Assembly: GCA_943737045.1 (NCBI GenBank)
Contig: CALSFV010000402.1
Location: 124,001 to 188,000, forward strand
Source: Parapristionchus giblindavisi
Lineage: Eukaryota > Nematoda > Chromadorea > Rhabditida > Diplogasteridae
Direction of reading: 5' to 3'
DNA: 64,000 nt
Below are positions 22,571-34,100 of this stretch, piece by piece. A program made the position numbers and the translations under genes. The stretch's first letter is position 1. Every line of letters begins with the position of its first letter. The notes beneath the pieces are model-generated. The model searched no databases. It was not told where the DNA came from and saw only the letters and a list, made by a program, of their open reading frames with translations.

Positions 22571-25500
22571 TCACTTCAACCAGAATTGTATCTTTCCACC
22601 ATCCTGAACCCTTCCTTTATAAAAATTGTTATATTCCAAACCCTCGCTGTACATGATATCTAAAAGGAGGGAATAAGTTAGAACATAACAAGTATTTTAT
22701 ATTACCTGCTGACACACTGCAAGTATATTTCTTCATACCTTTGTAGAATCCACAAACGGGATAAGTTGGGGCATATCCCAGTACGAGTCCTTGCTGTAAA
22801 TCATTTGGAACACGTTAAAACACGTTGATTATATCAATTTTGAGAGAGTTTCCAGGGAGTGGAACGCCTTGAAAATTGAAAATTTTGGGAATAGATCTCG
22901 AACCCGGGACAACGCGATCACTAGTCCGCTGTTTTACCATAACGAGTGGTTCCTCTAACTGTTTCCATATACACTGAGAGCTTGAACCTATAGGGTTGTG
23001 TAAAGCCTTGGATGCAAGGATTTCAAAACCCTTCAAATTCTATTTCAAAAGATTTTTATCCCAGTGGTTTCCAAGCAGATTTCATAGTGGAGATCAAGCT
23101 AGGGGGCCAGTGTGAGATTTGTTGGGGCCCTACTAGTAAAACTTTTGGTGCCCCAGTAGGAAGAGATCCGTCCACTTTGCGCTCTCTCATGTGCGGAGAA
23201 ACGAGTGGGGGAGCTCGAGCTTGACCACGCCCACTTTTGCTGGGCCCCACTGGGAGAAAAAAAAACAGTTAAAGAGAGCGTTACCTCACTCAATGGTCTC
23301 TTCATTGCGCACACTATTTCTCTGTTCTCTAACAACCAGAAAACAATGCGCGTCGAAGAGACCATTGAGTGAGGTTACGCTCTCTTTAACGGTTTTCTTA
23401 CAGCGCAGTAGGCGAACTGGGGTGTTCTCTCTCTCTGTGTGTACATTGGGTCCTGCATAAGCAAGAGCGATGGATTCACATGAACTTTTGCTGCTCTCCA
23501 CCCCTAAGTAATTGCACACGCACAGAAAAAAAACCCTAGCTCATGTACCCCTGTGCACCAAACACTATATGGTTAGGGTTTGGAACACTTGTATTTAATG
23601 GTTTTATAGCCCTACCCTGAGAGCCCTTCAATACAAATGTTTCAAGCCCTAACCATTTAGTGTTTGGTGCACAGGGGTACAGGAGCTGGTTTTTATTTCG
23701 GTGAGTGCAAATTGTTCGGTTTATCATAGCATGGCAATGATTTACTTTATAAGCAAAATAGAAATAACGAATATTTAAGTACCCCGTTCAAATTGTGAAC
23801 GTACGCTTCACCAACTAGTGTAAAACCGAGTAATTTAAAATCAATCCATCCAATTGGGCAAAGTGCTTTTGCCGTGCTGAGAGCTGGTTCTTCATTCTTG
23901 ACCAACTTTCCAAGGGTATCTTAAAGAAATTGTATAGAGTTGCATTTTCGAAAAAAATAAACGAACATTTGCCTTCTTCAGGATCATATCCAATTCCATT
24001 CTTTACTATGATCTCGTAACAGCCAGGAAAAGAACAGAAAGCATGAAGAATTCTGGCATAGTTATAGTATTTCCTATATGAGATATATCATAATCGTAGA
24101 CAGTTATATTCTAATCAGTTCTTTCTCTCATAAATGCCAGAAACGGCACATACAGGGCTAATTTCACTCTCCACGCTTGCAATGCTCTGTCGTAGGCAAG
24201 GAAAGCGGGAGATTATTGCCAGAGCGCAGAGTTTCAAATTAGCTCAGGATGTGCCATTAAATAGATATCGAAACTGACGTGAAAGGCCACATAAGATCGT
24301 CGGGAATTATTTGATCCCACTACAAAGATGTGATCATCGATTGTCAATATATTATCTACATATAGTCATCCGTTTTTTTTTTTGCATTTTTACATATCGA
24401 GATGCTCTGTTTTTGTCTTTTTCTTTGAACTTTAAAAAGTATGTGATACTTGAGGTGCTATCCATACGTGAATAAATAAATACATAGCATGAGAATAAAT
24501 AAATAAATAAACAAATAAATAAAACAAGAACAAACAGTAGTAGTTATTGGTTTGACTGTAGCTGTGGTAGTAGTAGTAGTGGCAGTCGCTGTTGTAGTCG
24601 TATCTAAAATTCGTTAAATGCTCTGATTTTATTTATTTATTTATCTATGAATTATTTTATTTTTCAAATAATGAGCAGGAGTGAGATGTATACAATACGC
24701 GATAGACGGACTTACCCCATTAAGTGGATTTCTGTTTTGGCACGGTGGAAGTTTATATTTGCGCAGGTTTTTTTACGGATTCGAGAAATTTGAACGATAA
24801 TATTGGTTGGAGATGTATCTTGCCCAATAAATGAATCAGCCCAACATCTGCTCTTAATTCGACTGTCTCGTTCATGCGCGAGCATGTGATAAATAAAATA
24901 AAATAAAATAAAATAACTAAATAAATAAATAAATAACCTGGTTTTGCAGTAGTCGTAGTAGTAGTAGTAGTAGTTATAGCAGTAGTGGTAGATGTGGTTG
25001 TTTTATCTACAATTATGTTTTTTATTTATTATTTTTCTCTCCTCATACGATACATTTGACAGCAAGTGAGCGAAATTTGATAGGTGGATTATACATTGTT
25101 ATAATTGAAGACTCTACATTCTGGTGTTCTTTGTAAGTTAGACAAGCGAGTGGGCATTATAGAGAGTATTTATGATGGTATAGTCCATATAAAATGTACT
25201 TGCGTACTAGCTGCTAATTGTAGAAATATTCCATTGATCAACCCCAATCTCCCCCCCCCCCCCCATCCCTTCCTTCCTTCCTCGCGCTATCTCTGACTAC
25301 ACTAACAGCGAAATCTCTCAGAAGGATCGATTCGCCACTTCAACTTTCTCAAATATACTTACTATAATTTGAAAAAAAAAACAGTATTGTTCACCGTAAC
25401 TTCAATGCAATTTCAACGCAAGCGAGTAGGACATTGTCTCATATTTGAGAAAGTTGAACTGGCGAATCGACCCTTCTGACAACGAGACAATTTGCTGATT

Positions 25501-27785
25501 CATTGTGGCTGTGGATGGCTACTCTAGTACTAAATTGAAAGAGCAAATAATGAATTTACAAGTCATGCAAATGTACTCAATACTAATTAGAGGAACACTG
25601 TTTCGGCCATAGGCTCTGGCCATCTTCAGTAGAACCCCCATTGAGTTGGATATCGAAAAGTTTTTAGTGATAGTTGGAAAGCGTGCAAAATCTCATTTCT
25701 ATGGATAGTAATAAATACAAATAAACAAGTGTATTTTAAATCAATTAGACCAACCTTTGCAATCCATCGTCGTCGTTCCATAGAAATACGGCATTCCATC
25801 AACCGCAACAGTTCCCGCTTTGATGCAAGTCAATCTACCGACTCCATCGTATTCTTTTTCTTCTCCATCGATTTTTATTGCTGCTTCCTGTCCAGATTCG
25901 CACATAATTATGCTAAGCGCTGTCATGTCTAGATATGCTCCCTCGAATCTGATTTTACACGCTGGAAAACATCATTATGGTTAACATTTTACAGCCTCTT
26001 AAAGGGACCGGGAAACGAAAAACAAGTTGATCTCATATAAAAGAGCTCGAAATTCTGTTTCGAAATATATACATCTTATATCATAAGATTTCTCTGGTAA
26101 TGAGAACGGCGTAGTTAAAAAAAACTACAGTCTGCTCCAGACAGCACGAGCCTTTTCCTAATTTCCACACCACCTCTTTGGATGAAATATTTTGATAATA
26201 ATTCTATCCGCAGTGGGGAATTATGAAGAATAAAACTCAACAAAGGGCTATTTTGAGCTTTTCGATGGAGTTAGCATACTGTAGTTCAGAAACCTCGCCC
26301 GTGGTTTGGATCAGGCTACAGTAATCCAATTTCTTATAAGAGTGTATTTTAAAACTTTCAAATACATATTTCTGAATAGTTCTTTGAGCTTATCAACATG
26401 AGATCAACTATTTTAACTATTTCGAATCGAAATTTTTGGATGCCAGTAGCCTTTAAAATCCAAATCACAGTTGAAAGAAATAATACTCACAAGTTTCCAG
26501 TTGGCCAGTAACGCACAAGAACTGAATTTTATTAGATAATTATTGTATATGTACAGTACCGTGCAAAAGGATATCAAGTTATGGTTTATGTAATTTCTAC
26601 TGTAAAATATGGATAATGCGTTCACCTGATCATTTGATTCGATGGTTATTCCACTATCCGTAACCCACCTTAAAATAAAATGAAATAAATTTTAAAAAAA
26701 ATTACCCTCGCTGAACAACTCGCCTAGTGAGAGAATTTTTAGGAAAAGAAATAATTTTTTTACCGATTAAAGCAGGAGACCCTTGAGTTGTCATGACTGA
26801 CTCCCGCCACGATAAGCATGTTGTTTATATTATATGGTAATTAGCGTAAGAGATAATGAGAAAATGAGAGATCAAGTATGCAAATCGGATGGGCACTCTA
26901 CATGCCTTGAAAGTTGTACTTTCAATGCCCATAATGAGCTTTAAACATACCGGGAATCAATATCAGATATGTCTTTCGATGATTTGTGCGATGAATCTCT
27001 ATCATTCTATCCGAACAGTCTTATTACGAAAAAACTCGAGGGTCTCCTTTTTTAAAATTTTTTGTTCAAGCAATCTTTGAATCATTTTATTTTAGATCAT
27101 GATAAACACTCACTTGTCACTTATGCATTGGAAATAATCTGATACTACTAGAATCGTCCCCGAAGCTTGTTTCTAAAGTTTTATGTCAACAAACTGCTTA
27201 CATTGAATTGTGTTCCAGAGATATTTAGGAAACAAATAAAATAATACCGCAAATGAAGATACTTTTATGCACTGTTACATTTGCCTTACGTGCCTACGCC
27301 GTAACGGCGGAGTGTGTTGCATTTCGTTACGTATCCGTCACCGTAAATTTTGGAGTGTGTTAGGTCTCGAGTGGAAAACCCTGAATGGTAATGGTGATAC
27401 GGTAAGAAGTTACCGTAATCATCGATCAATAATGGTTGACTACCGTAACCTTTTACTGTACTTTTAAGATCCGTCAGGGTTTTCCACTCGAGACCCAACA
27501 CACTTCGAAATTCCCGTTGACGGATCCGTCATCCGTAACGACGTTACGGCGTACTCACGTAAGGCAAATGTAACAGTGCATTACCGAAGTAACATTTCAA
27601 AATTCTTAAATCACTTTTTTTCGTTATACAATAGTGACAACTTACCAGATACCATTGCCCGTTCGTACAGATCAGATATATATCGTCTAGATCTGGCTCC
27701 AATTCCGGGATTCCATCGCCATCTTGAATGAGTCCCGAAGGAAGGGTACCGTTATACCTCTCTGGTTTGGCGCAATCAGCACCAA
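22571..27785 (-). CDS. Secreted Cys-rich family protein, copy 3, with two Thr-rich linker exons
   Basis: Unknown function; paralogue of the 31-kb gene. Exons in transcript order: 27646-27785 (GLIQDGDGIPELEPDLDD), 27114-27138, 26626-26668, 26491-26521 (FLCVTGQLET), 25755-25961 (CKIRFEGAYLDMTALS, then GRLTCIKAGTVAVDG), 24938-25006 and 24536-24603 (two Thr-rich exons), 24279-24319, 23967-24073, 23783-23919, 22706-22793 and 22571-22659 (ends KIQFWLK, stop). All boundaries are GT-AG. The linker is encoded by two exons (69 and 68 nt) where paralogues have one, so the O-glycosylation-prone stretch is about twice as long. The 3' end (22510-22805) and the 23.8-24.1 kb exons are almost identical to copy 2, implying recent duplication or gene conversion. 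The signal-peptide exon expected near 28 kb was not found. Confidence 0.72.
22862..23510 (-). repeat. SINE-like repeat split by a later insertion (intron of Cys-rich copy 3)
   Basis: 22862-22970 matches the first part of the repeat at 16723-16905 (B-box GGGTTCGAGATC on the minus strand), and 23445-23510 continues with GGGTCCTGCATAAGCAAGAG and GGATTCACATGAAC. The 475 bases between them are an insertion that contains a TTAA-flanked MITE. Confidence 0.55.
23267..23395. mobile_element. TTAA-flanked short fold-back MITE
   Basis: TTAA followed by AGAGAGCGTTACCTCACTCA, ending in the complement TGAGTGAGGTTACGCTCTCT then TTAA. Loop contains CGCACACTATTTCTCTGTTC. Relatives at 7600-7775, 39963-40060, 47818-47940 and 48050-48135. 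Confidence 0.75.
23530..23693. mobile_element. Fold-back MITE with GTACCCCTGTGCACCAAACA arms
   Basis: Arms GTACCCCTGTGCACCAAACAC / TGTTTGGTGCACAGGGGTAC and an inner GGTTAGGG pair. Single copy in this window. Confidence 0.65.
25300..25500. mobile_element. Fold-back MITE, GATTCGCCACTTCAA family (copy 3 gene)
   Basis: GGATCGATTCGCCACTTCAA at the left and GAACTGGCGAATCGACCC at the right. It lies next to a C run and CTTCCTTCCTTC microsatellite (25249-25283). Confidence 0.65.
27268..27580. mobile_element. Fold-back MITE with TTA target duplication
   Basis: TTA at 27265-27267 and 27581-27583; terminal inverted repeat TGCACTGTTACATTTGCC. A 3-bp duplication of this type is usual for PIF/Harbinger elements. 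Inner pair GTCTCGAGTGGAAAACCCTG. It lies in an intron of Cys-rich copy 3. Confidence 0.75.
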
Positions 27786-28792
27786 CTGAATTTTTTTTCC
27801 ATTTTTCACCTAAACTTTTTGAAAATTTGAAATTTCGGTAAGAACCCGCGACTATGGGTTAACATAACAAATAACCAGTTGGAGTCGACTGTCAGTGGTC
27901 CTTTGAAATGATAGCTTCCTCTTTGATGATTATCCCATTCTTAGTCGTGGCGAATTAGTCGTGGTTTTTCGGGAAGAAGGCAACATTCCACCCATTTGTT
28001 TTAGTTCATTTTCCTAAAGTAGTTACACTAATGAATACTCGTCAAATTTAAGGAATAAAAAAAGTCCCTCACCGAGAGGCATTTGTAGGAAAAATAAAAC
28101 AAAAAATAAAACAAATTTTTTATTGTTTAAAAAAATATATTTTCTGGGCCTCACGGTTTTGGACCGGGATGGGACTTGGTGTAATTTACCTGCTTATTAT
28201 TACCCATCGTCGCATACACATATCGAACGAATCCGTAAACTTTGAAATTTTGATGCCATTATGTGGAACTTACGTTATTTAGCGAAGGAGTAGATATGAC
28301 GAACCCTAACTCCGTCTGTGACCTCATGCCACCCCATACTACACCTATGCACAATTTGGGCCCGATCGGTTCCTGTCACTTTTGGGCCAAGTGCCAAGCC
28401 ATAAGCGAAATATGTTCACTGAGTCAGATAGTCTCTCTTACAGTTCTGTTCGCTTCTTCTTAATTTATCATTAGTACTGTTCAACGATTTTTTAAACTCT
28501 GTCATTTATTTGAAAGATGCTATAAATATTTATTATTATTACTGTAGTGAATTTCACAAACTCCCTCCGTGACATAATTTTTAAAAACAAATCTTGACAT
28601 TTCGCTCATGATGAAATCCAGAAAAAAGAAGTGGTGCGAGAGGGGAGCGAATTCTGTAGTTCATTCGACCACCGCATCCGTTACACTACATGGCTCGTCT
28701 CATTCGCCATATGCAAAACGTTGTTTGCATATGGCGAATAAGACCATCTCACGTTGACCCCGCCCAACACATTCAATTAGGATACATATTAT
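27786..28792. other. Upstream region of Cys-rich copy 3
   Basis: 27786-27950 is homologous, inverted, to intron 1 of the 31-kb gene (AGAACCCGCGAC, AACCAGTTGGAGTCGAC), then homology ends. No signal-peptide exon found. A small hairpin with CATATGCAAACAACG lies at about 28698-28745. Confidence 0.5.
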
Positions 28793-29119
28793 ACGTACTC
28801 CGCTATTTTAGGTGGGCCAATAATTTGGTCGAACATTTTTGGGTGCCTAAAATTTGGCTACCAGACAAGCCCCACTTTTAAGTTGGGTCAATAATTTGGT
28901 GGTTGAGCCAATAATTTGGTTCGAAGTGGGGCTGTTATTTTAGTCTAAAATTTTAGCTCCACTTCGAACCAAATTATTGGCTCAACCACCAAATTATTGA
29001 CTCAACTTTAAAAGTGGGGCTTGTCTGGTAGCCAAATTTTAGAGTCAACTTTTACGATCCACGAAATTATTGGCCCCACTTCGACCAAATTATTGGCACC
29101 CCTAAAATTGCGGAGTACG
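28793..29119. mobile_element. Fold-back MITE, GGCCCCACTT family (well-bounded copy)
   Basis: Terminal inverted repeats ACGTACTCCGC ... GCGGAGTACGT, with inner arms CCAATAATTTGGTCGAA and complement. Internal units of about 30 nt are repeated in both orientations. Same family as 1205-1530. Confidence 0.65.
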
Positions 29120-29184
29120 TAATTCTTGAAGGATCGATCGAGTCGTGTTCGAGTAATGCACCATGTGATGGCACGTTAAAGTGG

Positions 29185-29470
29185 AGTCCGACGAATATTT
29201 TCGTGAACAAACTGTGAAGACAGAAAGATAGCAAAAGTTATTCTACATACATAAATGAATTTATGCTAATTCAACTTATTGATCGCAAGAATCATGAATG
29301 AATCATGCTTGATGTACAGGCAAAGGCGTGAAATTTTGAAAATTGTAAAGTTCAGCAATAGATATCGAACCCGCGTGTGCTACGAGATTGATGAATGGTC
29401 GCGCTAATTTCTTGCATATCACTTGTCCCTTGCATAATATTATCTGTTATTTCAAATGTTGTCGCATCTT
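29185..29470 (-). repeat. SINE-like repeat unit (uninterrupted copy)
   Basis: Begins GGAGTCCGACGAATATTTTC, passes through TTGATCGCAAGAATCATG, and ends in CTTGCATATCACTTG. The same unit at 51270-54145 is interrupted by a 2.5-kb element, so this copy shows the empty arrangement. Confidence 0.55.
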
Positions 29471-29794
29471 ATTGATGTATGATAAATTAAATAAAATTAA
29501 ATAATAGATATGTTATGCATTTGCATAAACTTTCGAGAGCTTCCAAATTTTATTCCAATATCGACGAAGTGTTAGTTTTCATATTGCGGAACTATAATGG
29601 GAAATCAAAAACTGAAATTTAATTTAGAGGGGGTAAGTGCCCGGTAAAATTTTTCTACTTATATTGTTAACGTGGCACTATCGTAGAAACCCTGATTTGG
29701 AGGAGTGAAGGAGTTTGTTTGAGTATTCGGAGGGGTAAACTATAGTTACTCACAAATCTGTCAGATCTGCTCATCTCTCTCATCTCTCTCAACT

Positions 29795-30640
29795 TTTGAA
29801 ACTACTTTTGGGCATCCCTCACCGAGCTGTATATGCGCGTATGGGTCGATTTCAGAATATCCTCTGTAAGGTTTGGTGCTTCGCTTGTCAGGGCTGGCTG
29901 TGAAATCAAAATTTCACGGATCCGTGAAAGCTTTTAATTTTTCGGAGCAATCCTTAAAATCCGCAAAATCAGAAAAAAACCTTAAAATCCGTAAAATTCC
30001 AGTCCTGCTCTGGCTCCGCATACTTATGGAGCGATCTAATAAGATAATAAGTCTCATTAGTGAGACACTGATTGTCTAAGAAAATTATCAAGAAGTTAAG
30101 GAACGATATCTAGAAATAATTATTTGATATCTAGAAATAAAAAAAAATGTTATTTACTCAACAACAAATACAGGGAATATTGCTATTTATTAACAAGGGA
30201 AGCACCAGTTGCGACGGAAACGATTCAGAAAGCGACCCATGTGGGTCGTTAGTGTTGAGGGAAAGATGTTAAAATCTGGTTTCAAAAGTTCCAAAAAAGT
30301 GCAAACGGACCTAGCAATCGAATTTTTTAAAACAAAATCGCCCCCAAAAATGCGGAAATGTTGGGAAATGTCCAACGAATGACGATAAATCAATGAAAAT
30401 AAAGTTGAGGGAATTTGTAAAAATTAGCAAAACATTATGACGGAGGGTGGGAATCGAACCAGTGTGGTTAGTGTGATGGTCATGTTTGCTATCGATTGAA
30501 ATTATCGATTGGAATACCCGGTTGACAACTTTTGAAAACATTTTTTAGCATCTCTTCCTCAACCTTATCTACTGATATGGGTCGCTTTCAGAATCGTTTC
30601 CTTTTCCGTTCGCATCTGGTGCCTACATTGTAAACAAGAA
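29795..30640. mobile_element. GAAGCACCAGTTGCGACGG fold-back family: one fragment and one copy
   Basis: 29795-29895 is a right-end fragment (ATGGGTCGATTTCAGAAT). 30194-30640 is a copy with both ends (GGGAAGCACCAGTTGCGACG and GTTCGCATCTGGTGCC), smaller than its relative at 32835-33741. Confidence 0.6.
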
Positions 30641-31092
30641 TTCAAAGAATATTGGTATTTTTTCTCAGTTCAGCTCCCAAATTATCCACATTACTCGTAT
30701 CATTACATTTTTTTCATATGTCGAAAATTGATAAAATATATAAATATGTAAGATGTAAATTGATACAATATATTTATATCGATTCTTCATATTTATAAAT
30801 ATGTTTTAAAAAAGGTATAAATAAATATATAAATATAGGAATAAGATCAGAATAAGATAGGTATAAGGCGTTGTTGTATCGCTTTCTCCATGCACAATTA
30901 ATCTCAACGAACGGAGAAATTCAAATTTTTAATGGTCATTTAGGAATTAATATTTGTTGTATATTGCCAATATTGACACCCACTTATTTGCGGATTCACT
31001 AACCGCCCGTTCTCTCCCAATTCCAACGCTATTTCGTCCTTTTATTCCTTATTCTTTCTTTCCTTAGCGATCGATTCTTCCGATGAATTCTG

Positions 31093-31100
31093 TATATAAA
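31093..31100 (+). promoter_or_regulatory. TATA box of the complete Cys-rich gene
   Basis: TATATAAA lies 42 nt before the ATG at 31135, at the distance expected for a TATA-driven start with a short 5' leader. No SL1 acceptor-like TTTCAG precedes the ATG, so transcription probably starts between the two. Confidence 0.5.
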
Positions 31101-31134
31101 GTAGCCATTATTGTACACAAACATTCAAATCGAA

Positions 31135-34100
31135 ATGAATATTCAACTCGTTCTCCTCTCTCTTTCATTCGCTTCTCAAGGTAAATCGATTATATCCAAT
31201 TTCTTCTCTATATTTGATAGCCCATGGTTCAGAACCTGTTACCGACATTTTAAACTTTCAAAAAGTTCGCAATGAGATAATCATTAAAGAGAAACCGGTC
31301 ATTTCAAAAGACTAGTGGTAGTCGACCCCAACCGGTTATTTGTTAATCCATTGTCGCGGGTTCTGGACCTGTTAGCGAAATTTTAAATTTTCAAAAAGCT
31401 CAAAATGAAATAAATTCAGTTGGTGCTGATTGCGTCATACCAAAGAAGTACAGCGAAGCCCTTCCTTCGGGACTCATTCAAGATGGCGATGGAATCCCGG
31501 GATTCGAGACAGATGAAGATGATTTATATCTGGTCTGTCCGAACATGCAATGGTTTCTGGTAAGTCTTCACTGTTTTGTACCGATAAACTGATCAAAGAA
31601 AATTGAAAGGAACGTTACTTCGGCAAAGGTATTTTTATTTGATGTAATATTTTGAATTTTTACTAATACCAGGAAAACCCGCTTATTTCATTTATCATCA
31701 AACATTTGGAAACATTTGAAATAACAAAATGACTGGGAAAGATCTCGTGAGCATTAATAGTATCGAAACATGTTCTAATTCACTTTTAAAATACCTTTGT
31801 ACAGTGGAAAGTAAACTAACAGCGAATTGTCTCAGAAGGGGCTATTCGCCACTTCAACTTTCTCAAATAGTTACTAATTCGCATTTGTTGTTACTTCAAC
31901 CGTTACTTCAAAGAAATTCCGCAGCAAGCCAGAGACAAATTGTCTCATATTTGAGAAACATGAAGTGGCGACCCTTCTGAGACAATTCGCGGATTTAACA
32001 ATGAAAAATTTAGATACAAAGTTCCGGAACAGTTATTTTCTCAGCGGATTATATAAAATGTATAAATGACAAGTGAGTGCTTATCATGCTTTTAAATAAT
32101 TAAAAGTTTGATTTGGCGAAAAGACTACAAATCAGGAAAAATATCATTATTGCACTTGAAAATTCTCACAGTATCACGTTTACAGCAAGGGCAAATGTTA
32201 AAAAAAATTCATTGTAATTTAGTGTTATTTTTTTAAAAACTTTTTATTTTAAGATTGGTGACCGATAGTGGAATAATATTCGAATCACTTGACGAGGTGA
32301 ATTCATTATTCATATTTTTTTCTGTAGAAATTACATTTAATGCAATATATACCATTATCATCGAAAAATTTCAGTTTCTGTGCACTACAGGCAAACTCGA
32401 AGACTGTGAGTATTATTTATTCAAACTGTGATTTTAATTTAAAGATTACAAAATCAATACTGCATTTCATTATGGTGTTTTCCAGCGTGCAAAATCAATT
32501 TCATGGGATCATTTCTGTACATGGTACAGGCAAGCTCAGCTGAGTGTCAATCCGAACAGCGAGCAGTAATAAAAGTCGATGGTGCTGAAATCGCATACGG
32601 TAAAACCGGAATATTGACCTGCGTTAAAACGGGAACGGTTAGTGTGGATGGAGAGGACTATTCTTATGGAAATAGTGTAGATCAACTGCCAAGGATCGAC
32701 TGTATAGGTTAGTCAAATACATTTTATTGATGGTCTAATCAAAATTTGACTTAACTTTGTTGTAGATGAAACTACAACATCTACCACTACTACAGTCAAA
32801 CCAACTACTGCGGTTTGTCCTTATTTATTTATTTACAAGGGAAGCACCAGTTGCGACGGAAACGATTCTGAAATCGACCCATATGGGTCGTTAGGGTTGA
32901 GGGGGAGACCGCCAAAACTGTTTTCAAAAGTTGCCAAACTGTTCTGGTTATCGATATTTTCAATCAATATTTTTCAAAATATGCGCCGCTAAAATACCAT
33001 AACTCTGTGTTCAATGAACCTGAAGATTCTAAACTTGGCAGAGATAATAGCCCACGAGTTTTCCAAAACATGGTAGAGAATGAGCACGATGGGTTAAATT
33101 TTGAGCAATTTTGAACATACACGATTTTCGCAGAAAGTCTAAAAAAGTAAAATGATTTGCTGTGGGACTAAAAGAGCATCCATAGCTATTCTATCATAGG
33201 AATCATATTTTGTCTTCATGATAATTGTCGTGGCAAAGTCTAAGCCTAATCGGACAAATTCAGACAATTTCGAAAAAAGCGTGAACCTGGTTTCTACCAT
33301 CTTTCTTCAATTATAACTTTTCCCGAAAAACACGAAATTTCATGAAACTCTAGTATATTGTCGTCTACTATATATAGAAGACATCTGGCTTTTAAATTGA
33401 ATCGAAATTAACCTGAGAAGGTACTGCCTGTACCTCTCAAAATAAGAAAAAATAATTTTTTAAAATTTCCCAGAATTCAACTGATCGGGCTCATACTAGA
33501 CCAGGTTTTGTATCACTCATGGGGTATTGTCTCTGCCGAGTTTGAAACCTGCAGTTTCATTGAACACATAGTAATGGCATTTTATCCGCTCATGCGTTGA
33601 AAATATTGATTGAAAATATCGATTACCATAACAGTTTGGCAACTTTTGAAAACAGTTTTGGCGGTCTCCCCCTCAACCCTAACCACCCATATGGGTCGCT
33701 TTCAGAATCGTTTCCGTCGCAACTGGTGCTTCAATTGTTAGTTATTTAATTTATTTATTATTTTATGCGGTTTGTTCTTATGTTAACACCTATTGATGAT
33801 GTCTATGGTTATGGGAAGGGGAGAGTGCTGTAGGCAAAAATGTTTTTGTAAAGATCCAAAACAAGGAAGAAGAACAGAGCTACTCCTTTTCTAATACTGC
33901 TAAAACTTATGTCTATGAATAATATATTTTCTATCGATGATTACATTTTTGCAGGCCGACCAAGAATTGTCCGATGATGTTCTGTGGACCTTGCAGTTAG
34001 TTTCGATATCTCGCCTTTACTGGCACACCCCGAGCGAATTTGAAACTCTACGCGCTGACATTTCTCTCTCGTTTCCTTTGCCTACGAGAGAGCGTGGCCA

